This document shows positions 44,150 to 50,741 of a DNA stretch of 64,000 nt, piece after piece; position 1 is the stretch's first letter, and every line of letters starts with the position of its first letter. The stretch lies in the NCBI GenBank assembly GCA_031553915.1, contig JAVBKT010000002.1, forward strand, positions 186,001 through 250,000, in the 5' to 3' direction. The notes beneath the pieces are model-generated. The model ran no database searches. It was not told where the DNA came from and saw nothing but the letters and a program-made list of their open reading frames with translations. The position numbers and the translations under genes are program-made. The DNA comes from HGM13862 sp031553915 (GTDB lineage Bacteria; Bacillota; Dehalobacteriia; UBA4068).

Positions 44150-44197
44150 GAACATTTGTTCAAGCCAATACTATACTAAATATTGCTCTACTGTCAA
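44150..44197 (-). promoter_or_regulatory. SOS-controlled promoter of uvrB (LexA/DinR box)
   Basis: GAACAAATGTTC (complement of 44150-44161) matches the Gram-positive LexA/DinR consensus GAACRNRYGTTC exactly. It sits just downstream of a promoter with TTGACA (complement of 44192-44197), a 16-bp spacer and TATAGT (complement of 44170-44175), at the expected start of transcription, so LexA binding would block it. Confidence 0.85.
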
Positions 44198-44236
44198 GTA
44201 AATATTAAAACAAATTTGCAAATTTTTGATGCACAA

Positions 44237-44288
44237 AAAAATTTCTCTTAATTCATTTTTCGACAAAAACAAATTAAGAGAAATTTTT
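44237..44288 (-). terminator. spo0A terminator whose loop contains a Spo0A box
   Basis: A perfect 17-bp stem (AAAAATTTCTCTTAATT and its complement) closes an 18-nt loop and ends in a run of T on the minus strand, 85 bp past spo0A. The loop contains TTTTCGACAAAA, the exact complement of a strong Spo0A box (TTTTGTCGAAAA). A second, weaker box-like TTTTGTCGTTT lies at about 44306. Confidence 0.75.
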
Positions 44289-44372
44289 GGGATCATTATG
44301 TATAATTTTGTCGTTTCAGGGAATAATTGCTATATGAACTGTTACACAGATCATGCTCAATCTATAAACTAA

Positions 44373-45134
44373 TTAAGCCATTTTTTCACCCATCCGCAAT
44401 TTATCAGCAATCATCGCCACAAATTCCGAATTAGTAGGCTTACCTCTTTCAATATTAATAGTATAGCCGAAATAGCGGTTCATTAAATCAACATTACCGC
44501 GATCCCAGGCCAGCTCAATGGCATGACGAATCGCCCTTTCCACACGCGAGGCAGTAGTATTATATTTTTCGGCGATCATCGGATAAAGCTCCTTGGTAAC
44601 AGCGCCCATCAGGTTTGCTTCCTCTGTCACCATCGCAATAGCGTCGCGTAAATATTGATAGCCTTTAACATGCGCGGGAACGCCCATCTGATGCAAAATT
44701 CGCGTAATATCGAGCTCCAGCGTTGATGCCTTCGGCAGGTTGATTATTTCATCATTAAATTCACTAATTTGTCGAATGCGAGTTTCCAATGTATCCATAT
44801 CAAAGGGCTTCATCATATAATAAGAAGCGCCTAATTCTGTGGCCCGCTTGGTCAGGTTTGCCTGCGCAAAGGAAGTGATAAATATCACCTGCGGCGCTAT
44901 GGCCAGCTCCATTTTATTCAGTTTTTCTAAGACACCAATGCCATCCAGCCCGGGCATAACCAGATCAAGAATGACGAGGTCAGGGGCTTTTTGTTCAATC
45001 ATTTCCAGTGTCTTGAGACCGTTTTCGGCAATGCCTACCACCTCGTATTTGTCAAAGCTGGAGAAGTATTCCTCCATTGCTCCGGCAAAAATACGGTCAT
45101 CATCTGCGATGAGTATTTTTTTGACTTGTTCCAT
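44373..45134 (-). CDS. spo0A: Stage 0 sporulation response regulator Spo0A
   Basis: A 253-residue response regulator. Receiver domain: KKILIADDDRIFAGAMEEYF (acidic pocket), LVILDLVMPGLDGIGVL (phospho-Asp), FITSFAQANLTKRATELGASYYMMKPF. The C-terminal Spo0A DNA-binding domain has the near-invariant SRVERAIRHAIELAWDRGN helix and FGYTINIERGKPTNSEFVAMIADKLR. It is the master regulator of entry into sporulation. The ATG at 45134 is preferred over the GTG 15 bp upstream, because GGGATGG lies 9 nt before it. spoIVB lies upstream in the same direction, as in Bacillus and clostridia. Confidence 0.98.
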   Translation of the reverse strand: MEQVKKILIADDDRIFAGAMEEYFSSFDKYEVVGIAENGLKTLEMIEQKAPDLVILDLVMPGLDGIGVLEKLNKMELAIAPQVIFITSFAQANLTKRATELGASYYMMKPFDMDTLETRIRQISEFNDEIINLPKASTLELDITRILHQMGVPAHVKGYQYLRDAIAMVTEEANLMGAVTKELYPMIAEKYNTTASRVERAIRHAIELAWDRGNVDLMNRYFGYTINIERGKPTNSEFVAMIADKLRMGEKMA

Positions 45135-45203
45135 AGATTTCCATCCCACTTTCTCTTTAATTTTAATTTTTCTCTTTTTGTTTTTCTAAGGCCTATGTTC
45201 TTA

Positions 45204-45233
45204 AATTTTCGCTCTGCTTTTTGCAAATCCTGC
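45204..45233 (-). promoter_or_regulatory. Sigma-H-type promoter of spo0A
   Basis: GCAGGATTT (complement of 45225-45233) and GCGAAAATT (complement of 45204-45212), 12 bp apart, resemble the sigma-H pattern RnAGGAWWW / RnnGAATWW. A sigma-H promoter is the known sporulation promoter of spo0A in Bacillus. Confidence 0.5.
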
Positions 45234-45261
45234 TGTAAAACACCAGTAAAAGAGCACTTTA

Positions 45262-45311
45262 TTCCGACATAATACCCGATTGCTCGGGTATTATTGTCGA
45301 AATTTGTCGAA
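45262..45311 (-). promoter_or_regulatory. Palindrome and tandem Spo0A boxes upstream of spo0A
   Basis: TTGTCGAA at 45294-45301 and again at 45304-45311 are two Spo0A boxes exactly 10 bp apart. The first forms one arm of an imperfect 40-bp palindrome (45262-45301), whose other arm TTCCGACA is a degenerate opposed box. The inner part, AATACCCGA/TCGGGTATT, may also end the spoIVB transcript. The position suggests autoregulation of spo0A. Confidence 0.65.
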
Positions 45312-45333
45312 TAGCTAATAATAATTAATTCAA

Positions 45334-46626
45334 CTAATTAGCTATAAGTCCTGCTTCTTCAAACATCCACTCGGCAAAACAACCATAGCCTTGTGTCGGA
45401 TCATTAACAAAAACGTGAGTAACAGCGCCGACAAACATATCGTTTTGAATAATCGGGCTGCCGCTCATGCCCTGAACAATGCCGCCGGTTATATCCAGCA
45501 GCCGTTGATCTGTTATTTTAATTATCATCCCTTTACCGGTCAGCTTATAGCTGCTCATCAGTTTGGTGATTTCAATATCAAATTCTTCAATTTCCTCACC
45601 TTCGACAACAGTATAAATCTTAGCCGGGCCAACCTCTACTTCATTGATCATGGCTGTTGGGATAGCCTCGGTTTGGTAATTAACCTCCGGATCATTTTGT
45701 AAAACACCAAAGATGCCAAAACTACCATTGGTTCTGATATCTCCTTCCCATTGCTCATCCAAAAAGACACCCAGCTTTTCTCCTGGCGTGCCCACTACAC
45801 CAATTTTGATTCCCTGCACAGCTGCTCTGACTATGCTGCCTTTGTTTTCTCCGCTGACCCCATGCTCGAGATCCGGCACCTGATGGCCCAATGCGCCATA
45901 AATATGGCTATCTGGCTCATAAAAGGTTAAGGTGCCAATACCGGCGGTATTATCGCGCACATAGAGGCCAATACGCCAGCTTTGTGAATCGCTGCAAAAA
46001 ACCGGCGGAATAGTAACGTTGTGACGGATACCGTTGCGCAGATAGACTATTTCGCAATCAATTGCCGCTGATCCGGCCTGATTGATTATTTCCGCTATCT
46101 GCTCATTATTGATAATTTTTTCTTCATTGATCGTGACAATAAAATCCCCTGTGATTAGACCTGCATCTGAAGCTGGACTAACGGTGGTATTATCTTCCGT
46201 AACAACCGGTGAGAAACCAACAATGCTGACACCTTCTGTTTGCAGAAGAATACCAATAGACTGGCCGCCAGGTATGACCTTAATAGTTTCGGTATTAACA
46301 ACTTCTACTGTCTTCAGCGGAATATTACCGATACTAATTGTCGCATTAGAGCTGGAGCCTTCTTTGTTATCACTTAGTGTAGATTCTTCGTCCAGTGCGG
46401 CAGAAACAGTCATAGCGTCCCTGGTTTGGCGATTGCTCTCCACTGATATCAAATTATTAAAAACAATAGCATGGGGAACATTGATCTCAGCGCCGCTTCT
46501 GACAATTTGCTTTTTGTCCATCGAAACAATATCAAAAAAAGCAATATTGAAGATGGTGATCAGAGCAATCAAAACGCCAAGAGTGATGCTGATAAAACGG
46601 TTACGCTTGTTTAAGCATAGATTAAT
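45334..46626 (-). CDS. spoIVB: SpoIVB serine peptidase, sigma-K checkpoint signal
   Basis: About 430 residues: one N-terminal membrane helix (FISITLGVLIALITIFNIAF), a PDZ domain (about 105-195; IPGGQSIGILLQTEGVSIVG; DAGLITGDFIVTINEEKI) and the S55 peptidase domain, with His in YGALGHQVPD and Ser in GIVQGMSGSPIIQND. SpoIVB is released into the space around the forespore and triggers pro-sigma-K processing. Start: the only strong Shine-Dalgarno site (AGGAGG, complement of 46634-46639) is 7 nt before an ATT codon at 46626. The TTG at 46671 has no such site and no ATG is in frame nearby, so an AUU start is likely. Confidence 0.93.
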   Translation of the reverse strand: MNLCLNKRNRFISITLGVLIALITIFNIAFFDIVSMDKKQIVRSGAEINVPHAIVFNNLISVESNRQTRDAMTVSAALDEESTLSDNKEGSSSNATISIGNIPLKTVEVVNTETIKVIPGGQSIGILLQTEGVSIVGFSPVVTEDNTTVSPASDAGLITGDFIVTINEEKIINNEQIAEIINQAGSAAIDCEIVYLRNGIRHNVTIPPVFCSDSQSWRIGLYVRDNTAGIGTLTFYEPDSHIYGALGHQVPDLEHGVSGENKGSIVRAAVQGIKIGVVGTPGEKLGVFLDEQWEGDIRTNGSFGIFGVLQNDPEVNYQTEAIPTAMINEVEVGPAKIYTVVEGEEIEEFDIEITKLMSSYKLTGKGMIIKITDQRLLDITGGIVQGMSGSPIIQNDMFVGAVTHVFVNDPTQGYGCFAEWMFEEAGLIAN

Positions 46627-46764
46627 TTGTTTGCCTCCTTTCAATTTTCGCTCATAAATAGCATCGGCCAAATAGCTAAAAATTTTTCATGGCAAAAGAC
46701 GGTCATTTTTTTGCCTGCTTTTAGCACAACAGTTTCTTAGTGCGCTTATTTGTCATTTTTCGCG

Positions 46765-46795
46765 GCAGGAATAGTTTTCATCTTTCAAGAAATTT
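46765..46795 (+). promoter_or_regulatory. Sigma-H-type promoter of the spoIIA operon
   Basis: GCAGGAATA (46765-46773) and AAGAAATTT (46787-46795), 13 bp apart, resemble a sigma-H promoter. This promoter type drives spoIIA in Bacillus together with Spo0A. Both this site and the spo0A site show GAAA where the Bacillus consensus has GAAT. No clear Spo0A box was seen nearby; TTTGTCATTTTT at about 46750 is a weak candidate. Confidence 0.5.
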
Positions 46796-46825
46796 CTGTC
46801 AAAGCATTTAATACTGAGGTTATTT

Positions 46826-47179
46826 ATGAAAATATTGACAAAAATAAAAAATTATCAAAACCGGGCCTGGCTTTACTTATTGCCTGATGGAGAACTGGAT
46901 ATGGCAGCTTCAGATCAATTTTATAAAAAAATAACTGACGAGCTCAACAAACATGGTTTACGCATGGTGTGGCTGGATTTTCATCATATAACCTTTATTG
47001 ACAGCTCTGGCTTGGGCGTTCTGCTCAAATGCTATCGCCGGCTGGCGCCCTTAAATGGCAAAATGGTCATAACTCATGCCAACGAGCAGGTATACCGCTT
47101 ATTACTAGCCTCCGGTATGCACCGCATTATGGAAATAGATAAACCATCAACAGTCAAATATGCCAAGGAGGGTATATGA
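46826..47179 (+). CDS. spoIIAA: Anti-sigma F factor antagonist SpoIIAA
   Basis: A 117-residue STAS-domain protein. The phosphorylated Ser lies in HHITFIDSSGLGVLLKCYRRL (about residue 58-62). Dephosphorylated SpoIIAA displaces sigma-F from SpoIIAB in the forespore. It overlaps spoIIAB by 4 bp; gene order spoIIAA-spoIIAB-sigF is standard. Confidence 0.96.
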   Translation: MKILTKIKNYQNRAWLYLLPDGELDMAASDQFYKKITDELNKHGLRMVWLDFHHITFIDSSGLGVLLKCYRRLAPLNGKMVITHANEQVYRLLLASGMHRIMEIDKPSTVKYAKEGI

Positions 47180-47664
47180 TGAGCGAGAAAGCTAGCAGCC
47201 TTTGGCTATCTGAAAACAGTGATATCTGCTTTGAACAAAAAGAGGAAACCAATCAAAACCAGGTCTGCATCCGCTTTAAAAGCCGCAGCGAAAATGTTGC
47301 CCTAGCCAGGCTGCTGGCTGCCACTGTCGTCTCTGAGCATGATATGACCATGGCGGAACTGGATGAAATTAAAGTAGCGGTTTCCGAGGCTGTATCCAAT
47401 GCCATTATTCACGGCTATCAAAAATCAGGCGCGCAGTGGGTGGAAATGGCTTTTACGCTGGATCCGGATCAGCTGGTGATTATCATCCGCGACGAAGGCA
47501 TTGGCATCGCCGATATTGAGCAAGCGATGAAGCCGCATTTTTCAGCAGAGGAAGACCGAATGGGCCTGGGCTTTGCCTTTATGCAGTCCTTCATGGACGA
47601 TGTGCATGTGGCAAGTACGCCTGGTTTTGGCACAACCGTCACACTGACCAAGAAATTTTCGTGA
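47176..47664 (+). CDS. spoIIAB: Anti-sigma F factor SpoIIAB (serine kinase)
   Basis: A 162-residue GHKL kinase. N-box MAELDEIKVAVSEAVSNAIIHGY, G1 IIIRDEGIGIADIE and G2 EEDRMGLGFAFMQSFMDDV. It is about 15 residues longer at the N-terminus than Bacillus SpoIIAB; the extra part is polar and may be a wrong start, although AAGGAGG sits just ahead of the ATG codons at 47176/47179. It holds sigma-F inactive and phosphorylates SpoIIAA. Confidence 0.95.
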   Translation: MMSEKASSLWLSENSDICFEQKEETNQNQVCIRFKSRSENVALARLLAATVVSEHDMTMAELDEIKVAVSEAVSNAIIHGYQKSGAQWVEMAFTLDPDQLVIIIRDEGIGIADIEQAMKPHFSAEEDRMGLGFAFMQSFMDDVHVASTPGFGTTVTLTKKFS

Positions 47665-47670
47665 CCAGCC

Positions 47671-48426
47671 ATGACAGCGGTGCATAGCTATCAGCCGATG
47701 GCGGAAGAACAGCTGCACGAGCTAATTAAAGCAGCTCAAAATGGAGATTTTAATGCCAAAAGTCAATTAGTGGAAAATAATCTGGCCCTGGTACAAAGCA
47801 TTGTGCGCCGTTTTTGCGAGCTAGGGCATGACCGCGAGGATTTGTTTCAGGTTGGTTGTATTGGTCTTTTAAAGGCGATCGCCAAATTTGATTTTAGTTA
47901 TGAAGTGTGCTTTTCTACCTATGCCGTGCCGCTAATTTTAGGAGAAGTCCGGCGCTATTTGCGCGACGACCGGCCGATTGGCGTCAGCAGGACGCTCCGC
48001 GAGCGGGCCATGCTGATTGAACGCAAAAGAAAAGAGCTGCGCCAGAATCTCGGCCACGAACCGGAACTGCAATTATTGGCTGAGCAATGCGAGTTGCCGC
48101 TGGAGCAAATTATTGCGGCCACAGAAGCAGTGCGGCCTTTGCTTTCTATCACCGATATTCTCCACCCAGGAGGTAGCGATCAGGAGCGCAACCAGGACAC
48201 CCTCCGCGCCCTCTCTGTCGACGAAAACGAGGAGATGATTGAGCGGCTCAATATGGCGCGCATGTTAGAAGAGCTGCCGGAACGGCTGGCCTATATTATC
48301 CGCGGCCGCTATTTTGAAGAAAAAACCCAGACTGACCTGGCCAAAGAACTGTCTGTGTCGCAGGTACAAATATCGCGCTTAGAAAAAAAGGCCTTGGGTT
48401 TAATTAAAGAAAAACTGCAAGCATAA
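47671..48426 (+). CDS. sigF: RNA polymerase sigma-F factor
   Basis: A 251-residue sporulation sigma factor. Region 2 has NNLALVQSIVRRFCELGHDREDLFQVGCIGLLKAI and DFSYEVCFSTYAVPLILGEVRRYLRDD; region 4 has LAYIIRGRYFEEKTQTDLAKEL and SVSQVQISRLEKKAL. It starts 6 bp after spoIIAB, the order that identifies it as sigma-F rather than sigma-G. It directs early forespore transcription. Confidence 0.97.
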   Translation: MTAVHSYQPMAEEQLHELIKAAQNGDFNAKSQLVENNLALVQSIVRRFCELGHDREDLFQVGCIGLLKAIAKFDFSYEVCFSTYAVPLILGEVRRYLRDDRPIGVSRTLRERAMLIERKRKELRQNLGHEPELQLLAEQCELPLEQIIAATEAVRPLLSITDILHPGGSDQERNQDTLRALSVDENEEMIERLNMARMLEELPERLAYIIRGRYFEEKTQTDLAKELSVSQVQISRLEKKALGLIKEKLQA

Positions 48427-48456
48427 AACACTGACAAATACTCAGTGTTTTGTTTT
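48425..48456 (+). terminator. Terminator of the spoIIA operon
   Basis: AAAACACTGA, a 7-nt loop and TCAGTGTTTT are followed by GTTTTT, directly at the sigF stop. Confidence 0.88.
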
Positions 48457-48524
48457 TGATAGTTGTTTAATTACCAGCCATGATTACTGAAAAATGGTTG
48501 ACTTTTTCCCGGGCAAACATTATG

Positions 48525-48561
48525 CTATAATGTATAGCAATTAGACAACCATACATTATAG
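48525..48561 (+). promoter_or_regulatory. oadA promoter with an 11-bp inverted repeat
   Basis: The -10 element TATAAT (48526-48531) lies within CTATAATGTAT (48525-48535), which is repeated inverted as ATACATTATAG (48551-48561) after a 15-bp spacer. No good -35 lies 17 bp upstream; TTGACT at about 48499 is too far. The arms would cover the start of transcription, so they are a repressor-site or leader-hairpin candidate. Confidence 0.55.
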
Positions 48562-48578
48562 TCATATAAGGAGGCAAT

Positions 48579-50006
48579 ATGTCTGCAAACGGAACCACAA
48601 AAAAGGTAGGTATTTGTGATACTACTTTGCGCGATGGGCATCAATCCCTGCTGGCCACGCGTTTTACTACTGAGGATATCCTAAAGATTGCCCCGGCCAT
48701 GGATGATATCGGTTTCTCATCTGTCGAGGTTTGGGGCGGCGCTACTTTTGATACATGTCTGCGCTTTTTGCGCGAGGATCCCTGGGATCGTTTGCGCAAA
48801 ATCCGTAAGGCTATGCCCAAAACAAAGCTGCAAATGCTGCTGCGCGGTCAAAACCTGGTCGGCTACAGGCATTATTCCGATGAAGAGGTTGACGAATTCG
48901 TCAAACGCTCGGTGGGCAATGGCATTGATATTATTCGCATTTTTGATGCGCTCAATGATTTGCGCAACTATGAACGCTCTATGTATGCGGCCAAAAAGGA
49001 AGGCGCCCATGTGCAGGCAGCTATTGCCTACACACTAAGCCCCATCCATAATATCGAATACTTCGCCAAAGAGGCGGAGCAGCTCAAAGAAATGGGCGCT
49101 GATTCTATTGCCATCAAAGATATGGCCGGTCTGCTTTCTCCCTATGATTCTTATGATCTGGTCAAGGCTATCAAAGAAAAAACCAATCTACCTGTTCAGA
49201 TGCATAGCCATTATACTTCCGGGCTGGCCTCTATGTCTTATCTCAAAGCCGTGGAAGCAGGCGCTGATGTGCTGGACTGTGCCTTTAGCAGCATGGCTCT
49301 CTCCTCCTCGCAGCCGGCGTCAGTCTCGATGATTGCCGCCTTAGCGGACACTCCCTATGATACTGGTATTGATATTGACGCCTTGGAACCGATCAATGAA
49401 CAGCTGAAAAAAATTCGTCAAAAATACGCGGCATATGATAATACTGATCCGTGTGTTGACGCTAATGTGCTCAGCTATCAGATGCCCGGCGGGATGATTT
49501 CCAACTTTATCTCCCAGCTTAAAGAAAGAAATGAGCTGGATAAGCTGAGCGCTGCTTTAGAAGAGGTTCCCCGTGTGCGTGAGGATATGGGTTATCCCCC
49601 TCTGGTCACCCCTACCAGCCAGATTGTTGGCTCCCAGGCTCTGCTGAATGTGGTAATGGGCGAGCGTTACAAATTTGCAACCAATGAGGTTAAAGCGTAT
49701 TTCCGCGGCGAATATGGCGCTCCGCCGGCGCCAATGAACACAGAAGTGCAGAAAAAAGTTATCGGCGATGCTGATATCATTACCTGCCGTCCGGCGGACC
49801 TGATCACTAATACTCTGGCAGACGCGGAAAAAGAAATCGGCGGCTTTGCCGAAAGCATCGAGGACGTACTGCTTTATATTATGTTCCCGCAGGTTGCCAA
49901 GCCTTTTTTGGAGGAAAGAATGGTTGCCAAAACAAAAGTTGACCATACTGCTTTTGTTAAAGAAAGCAATGGCGCTAGTCAAGAAGTAAGCTATGGAGCC
50001 ATCTAA
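48579..50006 (+). CDS. Carboxyltransferase subunit: oxaloacetate decarboxylase alpha / pyruvate carboxylase subunit B type
   Basis: A 475-residue HMGL-like TIM barrel plus the conserved carboxylase domain. VGICDTTLRDGHQSLLATRF holds the metal-binding Asp, then RGQNLVGYRHY, IRIFDALNDLRN, and the biotinylation-linked AIKDMAGLLSP with QMHSHYTSGLASM. It moves CO2 between carboxybiotin and pyruvate/oxaloacetate. It has no biotin-carrier domain at its C-terminus, and no biotin carboxylase, carrier or sodium-pump gene is next to it, so partners must be encoded elsewhere. AAGGAGG precedes the ATG. Which complex it serves is undecided. Confidence 0.85.
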   Translation: MSANGTTKKVGICDTTLRDGHQSLLATRFTTEDILKIAPAMDDIGFSSVEVWGGATFDTCLRFLREDPWDRLRKIRKAMPKTKLQMLLRGQNLVGYRHYSDEEVDEFVKRSVGNGIDIIRIFDALNDLRNYERSMYAAKKEGAHVQAAIAYTLSPIHNIEYFAKEAEQLKEMGADSIAIKDMAGLLSPYDSYDLVKAIKEKTNLPVQMHSHYTSGLASMSYLKAVEAGADVLDCAFSSMALSSSQPASVSMIAALADTPYDTGIDIDALEPINEQLKKIRQKYAAYDNTDPCVDANVLSYQMPGGMISNFISQLKERNELDKLSAALEEVPRVREDMGYPPLVTPTSQIVGSQALLNVVMGERYKFATNEVKAYFRGEYGAPPAPMNTEVQKKVIGDADIITCRPADLITNTLADAEKEIGGFAESIEDVLLYIMFPQVAKPFLEERMVAKTKVDHTAFVKESNGASQEVSYGAI

Positions 50007-50044
50007 GCTGCTTGCTTTAGCGGCAAGCTAGCTAAGAAGTATAT

Positions 50045-50072
50045 CAATATACAAAAAGCAATATACAAAAAG
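50045..50072 (+). repeat. Tandem 14-bp duplication
   Basis: CAATATACAAAAAG occurs twice in perfect tandem (50045-50058, 50059-50072), between a small CTTGC/GCAAG hairpin after oadA and the left end of the 338-bp element. Confidence 0.85.
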
Positions 50073-50096
50073 ACATCCATACCAGACGGTGTAGCG

Positions 50097-50434
50097 TAGC
50101 CATTAGGAATGCGAACCCCATGCGGTTTTAACGGGGAAACGCTGGCATCTCTCGATAAAAAAATTGCTTCTCGTAGCAGGACTACGGGTAGCAATTTTTT
50201 TATCAGGATCTGTTCACTGTTTCCCCGTTAAAACTGTCGGCACCCCCGACGGATGAATGTTCGTGCTGGGTAAGGCAGAGTGACGACGCGTAGCTAGTGC
50301 ATTAGCTGTGACTTTGACGTAGGCAAAGGCCAGCTAGGTCGAAGGCAGGCAGGCGCCTGCATAGGAGCGATAACAAAATTCCAGCACAAACAGACGCCGT
50401 CCGGGGCGCATGAGTTCACATCCCTAATGGCTAA
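50097..50434 (+). mobile_element. Structured MITE-like element, copy A (gene-free)
   Basis: A 338-bp element bounded by TAGCCATTAGGAAT and ATCCCTAATGGCTAA (terminal inverted repeats, near-perfect over about 20 bp; flanking AGACGG/CCGTCT extend the symmetry to 50084-50448). Inside are a perfect 16-bp stem (50125-50140 with 50219-50234). Within it is a hairpin with AAAAAAATTGCT arms, and then a second multi-stem domain (GTGCTGG/CCAGCAC, CTTTG/CAAAG and GCAGGC/GCCTGC). No credible reading frame is present. A second copy lies inverted at 62633-62971. The call as a non-autonomous mobile element is inferred from ends and copy number. Confidence 0.75.
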
Positions 50435-50560
50435 GCGCTGCGCCGTCTTTTTGCTGTGCACGGCGTTCTCTTCTCGCCAATTTGCGGCAATAACTATTTG
50501 TTTGTTCAATATAAATTAAAATTTTTCCATAATTAGATATATTTATTAATGAAAGTATGC

Positions 50561-50741
50561 TATACTGAAAAAAATTAACATATTTGCCAAAAAGACAGTT
50601 TTATATCTTGGCAAATATGGCTTTCGTGTGCTGGTTTTTCAATGTCGTGCAGATGACATCGTAGTCTGTGGGCAGCCCGGATATAATCCGCCAACTTCAT
50701 TATAGACAATAAGCATTAATTTTGAAACGCTGGAGGAGAGT
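50561..50741 (+). promoter_or_regulatory. Promoter and long structured leader of the prepilin gene
   Basis: An extended -10 promoter TGCTATACT (TATACT at 50561-50566) predicts a leader of about 170 nt. It opens with a perfect 12-bp hairpin CATATTTGCCAA/TTGGCAAATATG (50579-50619) and contains ATGTC...GACAT and CGGATATAATCCG hairpins. I could not match it to a known riboswitch. The stretch 50435-50560 before it holds only a CGCCGT/ACGGCG hairpin at 50441-50465. Confidence 0.5.

Noticed and set aside
46627..46671. TTG at 46671 as the spoIVB start
   Set aside because: No Shine-Dalgarno sequence upstream, and it would place a strong AGGAGG inside the coding region just before the membrane helix.
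50097..50434. Copy A as a group II intron, HEARO/omega RNA or integron attC site
   Set aside because: No GTGYG start, no domain V, no linked reverse transcriptase or IscB/TnpB gene, and too long for attC; the ends are instead simple inverted repeats.
50003..50509. Small open frames inside and beside element copy A
   Set aside because: They lack ribosome-binding sites, are not shared with copy B, and cross the structured stems.
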